The notes beneath the pieces were generated by a model. It was not told the DNA's origin. It saw nothing but the letters and a program-made list of their open reading frames with translations, and did not search any database. A stretch of 41,163 bases of DNA, taken from Lactiplantibacillus modestisalitolerans (GTDB lineage: Bacteria; Bacillota; Bacilli; Lactobacillales; Lactobacillaceae). Position numbers and translations under genes: made by a program. This document shows positions 41,059 through 41,163 of the stretch, piece after piece. The first letter of the stretch is position 1; the number at the start of each line of letters is the position of its first letter. The DNA is taken from NCBI RefSeq assembly GCF_005405425.1, contig NZ_BJEA01000022.1, positions 1 to 41,163 on the forward strand, written 5' to 3'.

Positions 41059-41163
41059 TAAAGTAACGGGCTTCGGCGTAAAAAATCTGCAACTAAACAG
41101 GTTCTATCCGAAAACGTTTAGGCAATGCACCCTCGCGGGTGGGCGTCAGTTAAGAAGCTCAAA

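Noticed and set aside
41059-41163. Fluoride riboswitch upstream of the crcB pair
   Set aside because: I could not find the conserved crcB-motif segments; it may lie beyond the window.

Overview
The window reads as chromosome of a low-GC-phylum lactic acid bacterium (Lactobacillaceae). The oleate hydratase, the Met and Tyr T-boxes, CcpA-type cre and LexA-type boxes, TTG starts with strong AGGAGG-type ribosome sites, and an acetate kinase all fit this. Base composition is higher in GC than Lactiplantibacillus plantarum usually is, so a Levilactobacillus-like genus is possible, but I cannot fix the genus. A perfect parS site (4992-5007) suggests the origin-proximal part of the chromosome. There is no prophage, IS transposase, CRISPR array, rRNA or tRNA gene that I can support.

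Layout. 1-3400: a structured RNA, a YczE-like membrane protein and oleate hydratase under a cre site. 3464-5077: a zinc-ribbon protein and parS. 5125-8557: a complete ECF transporter (S-A-T order) behind a T-box with a likely Met specifier. 8604-11155: a small unknown gene, GntR/UTRA and PadR-like regulators, and an AP2-domain protein. 11302-15000: a second copy of the structured RNA, then an ABC exporter-TetR operon with two tandem operators at its promoter. 15162-18992: an acyl-CoA dehydrogenase/ETF-alpha-like fusion, a secreted flavoprotein reductase lipoprotein and a FolT-like S component. 19277-23749: LysR, SDR, TMEM175-like, flavodoxin and quinone reductase genes. 23860-27404: a NhaC-family transporter under a Tyr T-box and an oligo-1,6-glucosidase. 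27563-29642: LysR, a gene-free AT-rich stretch with regularly spaced boxes, and a small membrane protein. 30193-33121: a candidate peptide gene, an RRNPP-like regulator and an orphan OppA. 33321-37018: the serC-serA-GNAT operon behind a serine-codon leader peptide and attenuator, with a divergent histidine phosphatase. 37419-41058: a YolD-like protein with a LexA box, a stand-alone NFACT-R protein, acetate kinase, a small membrane protein and a pair of fluoride channels.

How parts fit together. Amino-acid sensing dominates the regulation: two tRNA-sensing T-boxes control transporters, and a translated leader with clustered Ser codons appears to control serine synthesis. The phosphatase divergent from serCA can supply the last serine step. 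Intergenic DNA carries at least two dispersed repeat families, one of which brings a terminator hairpin to gene ends. The most novel items are the serine leader attenuator, the two-copy structured RNA, the box array at 28744-29195, the regulator/peptide/OppA cluster, the dehydrogenase-ETF fusion beside an extracellular reductase, the LexA-box YolD-like gene, and a ribosome site whose spacer folds away.
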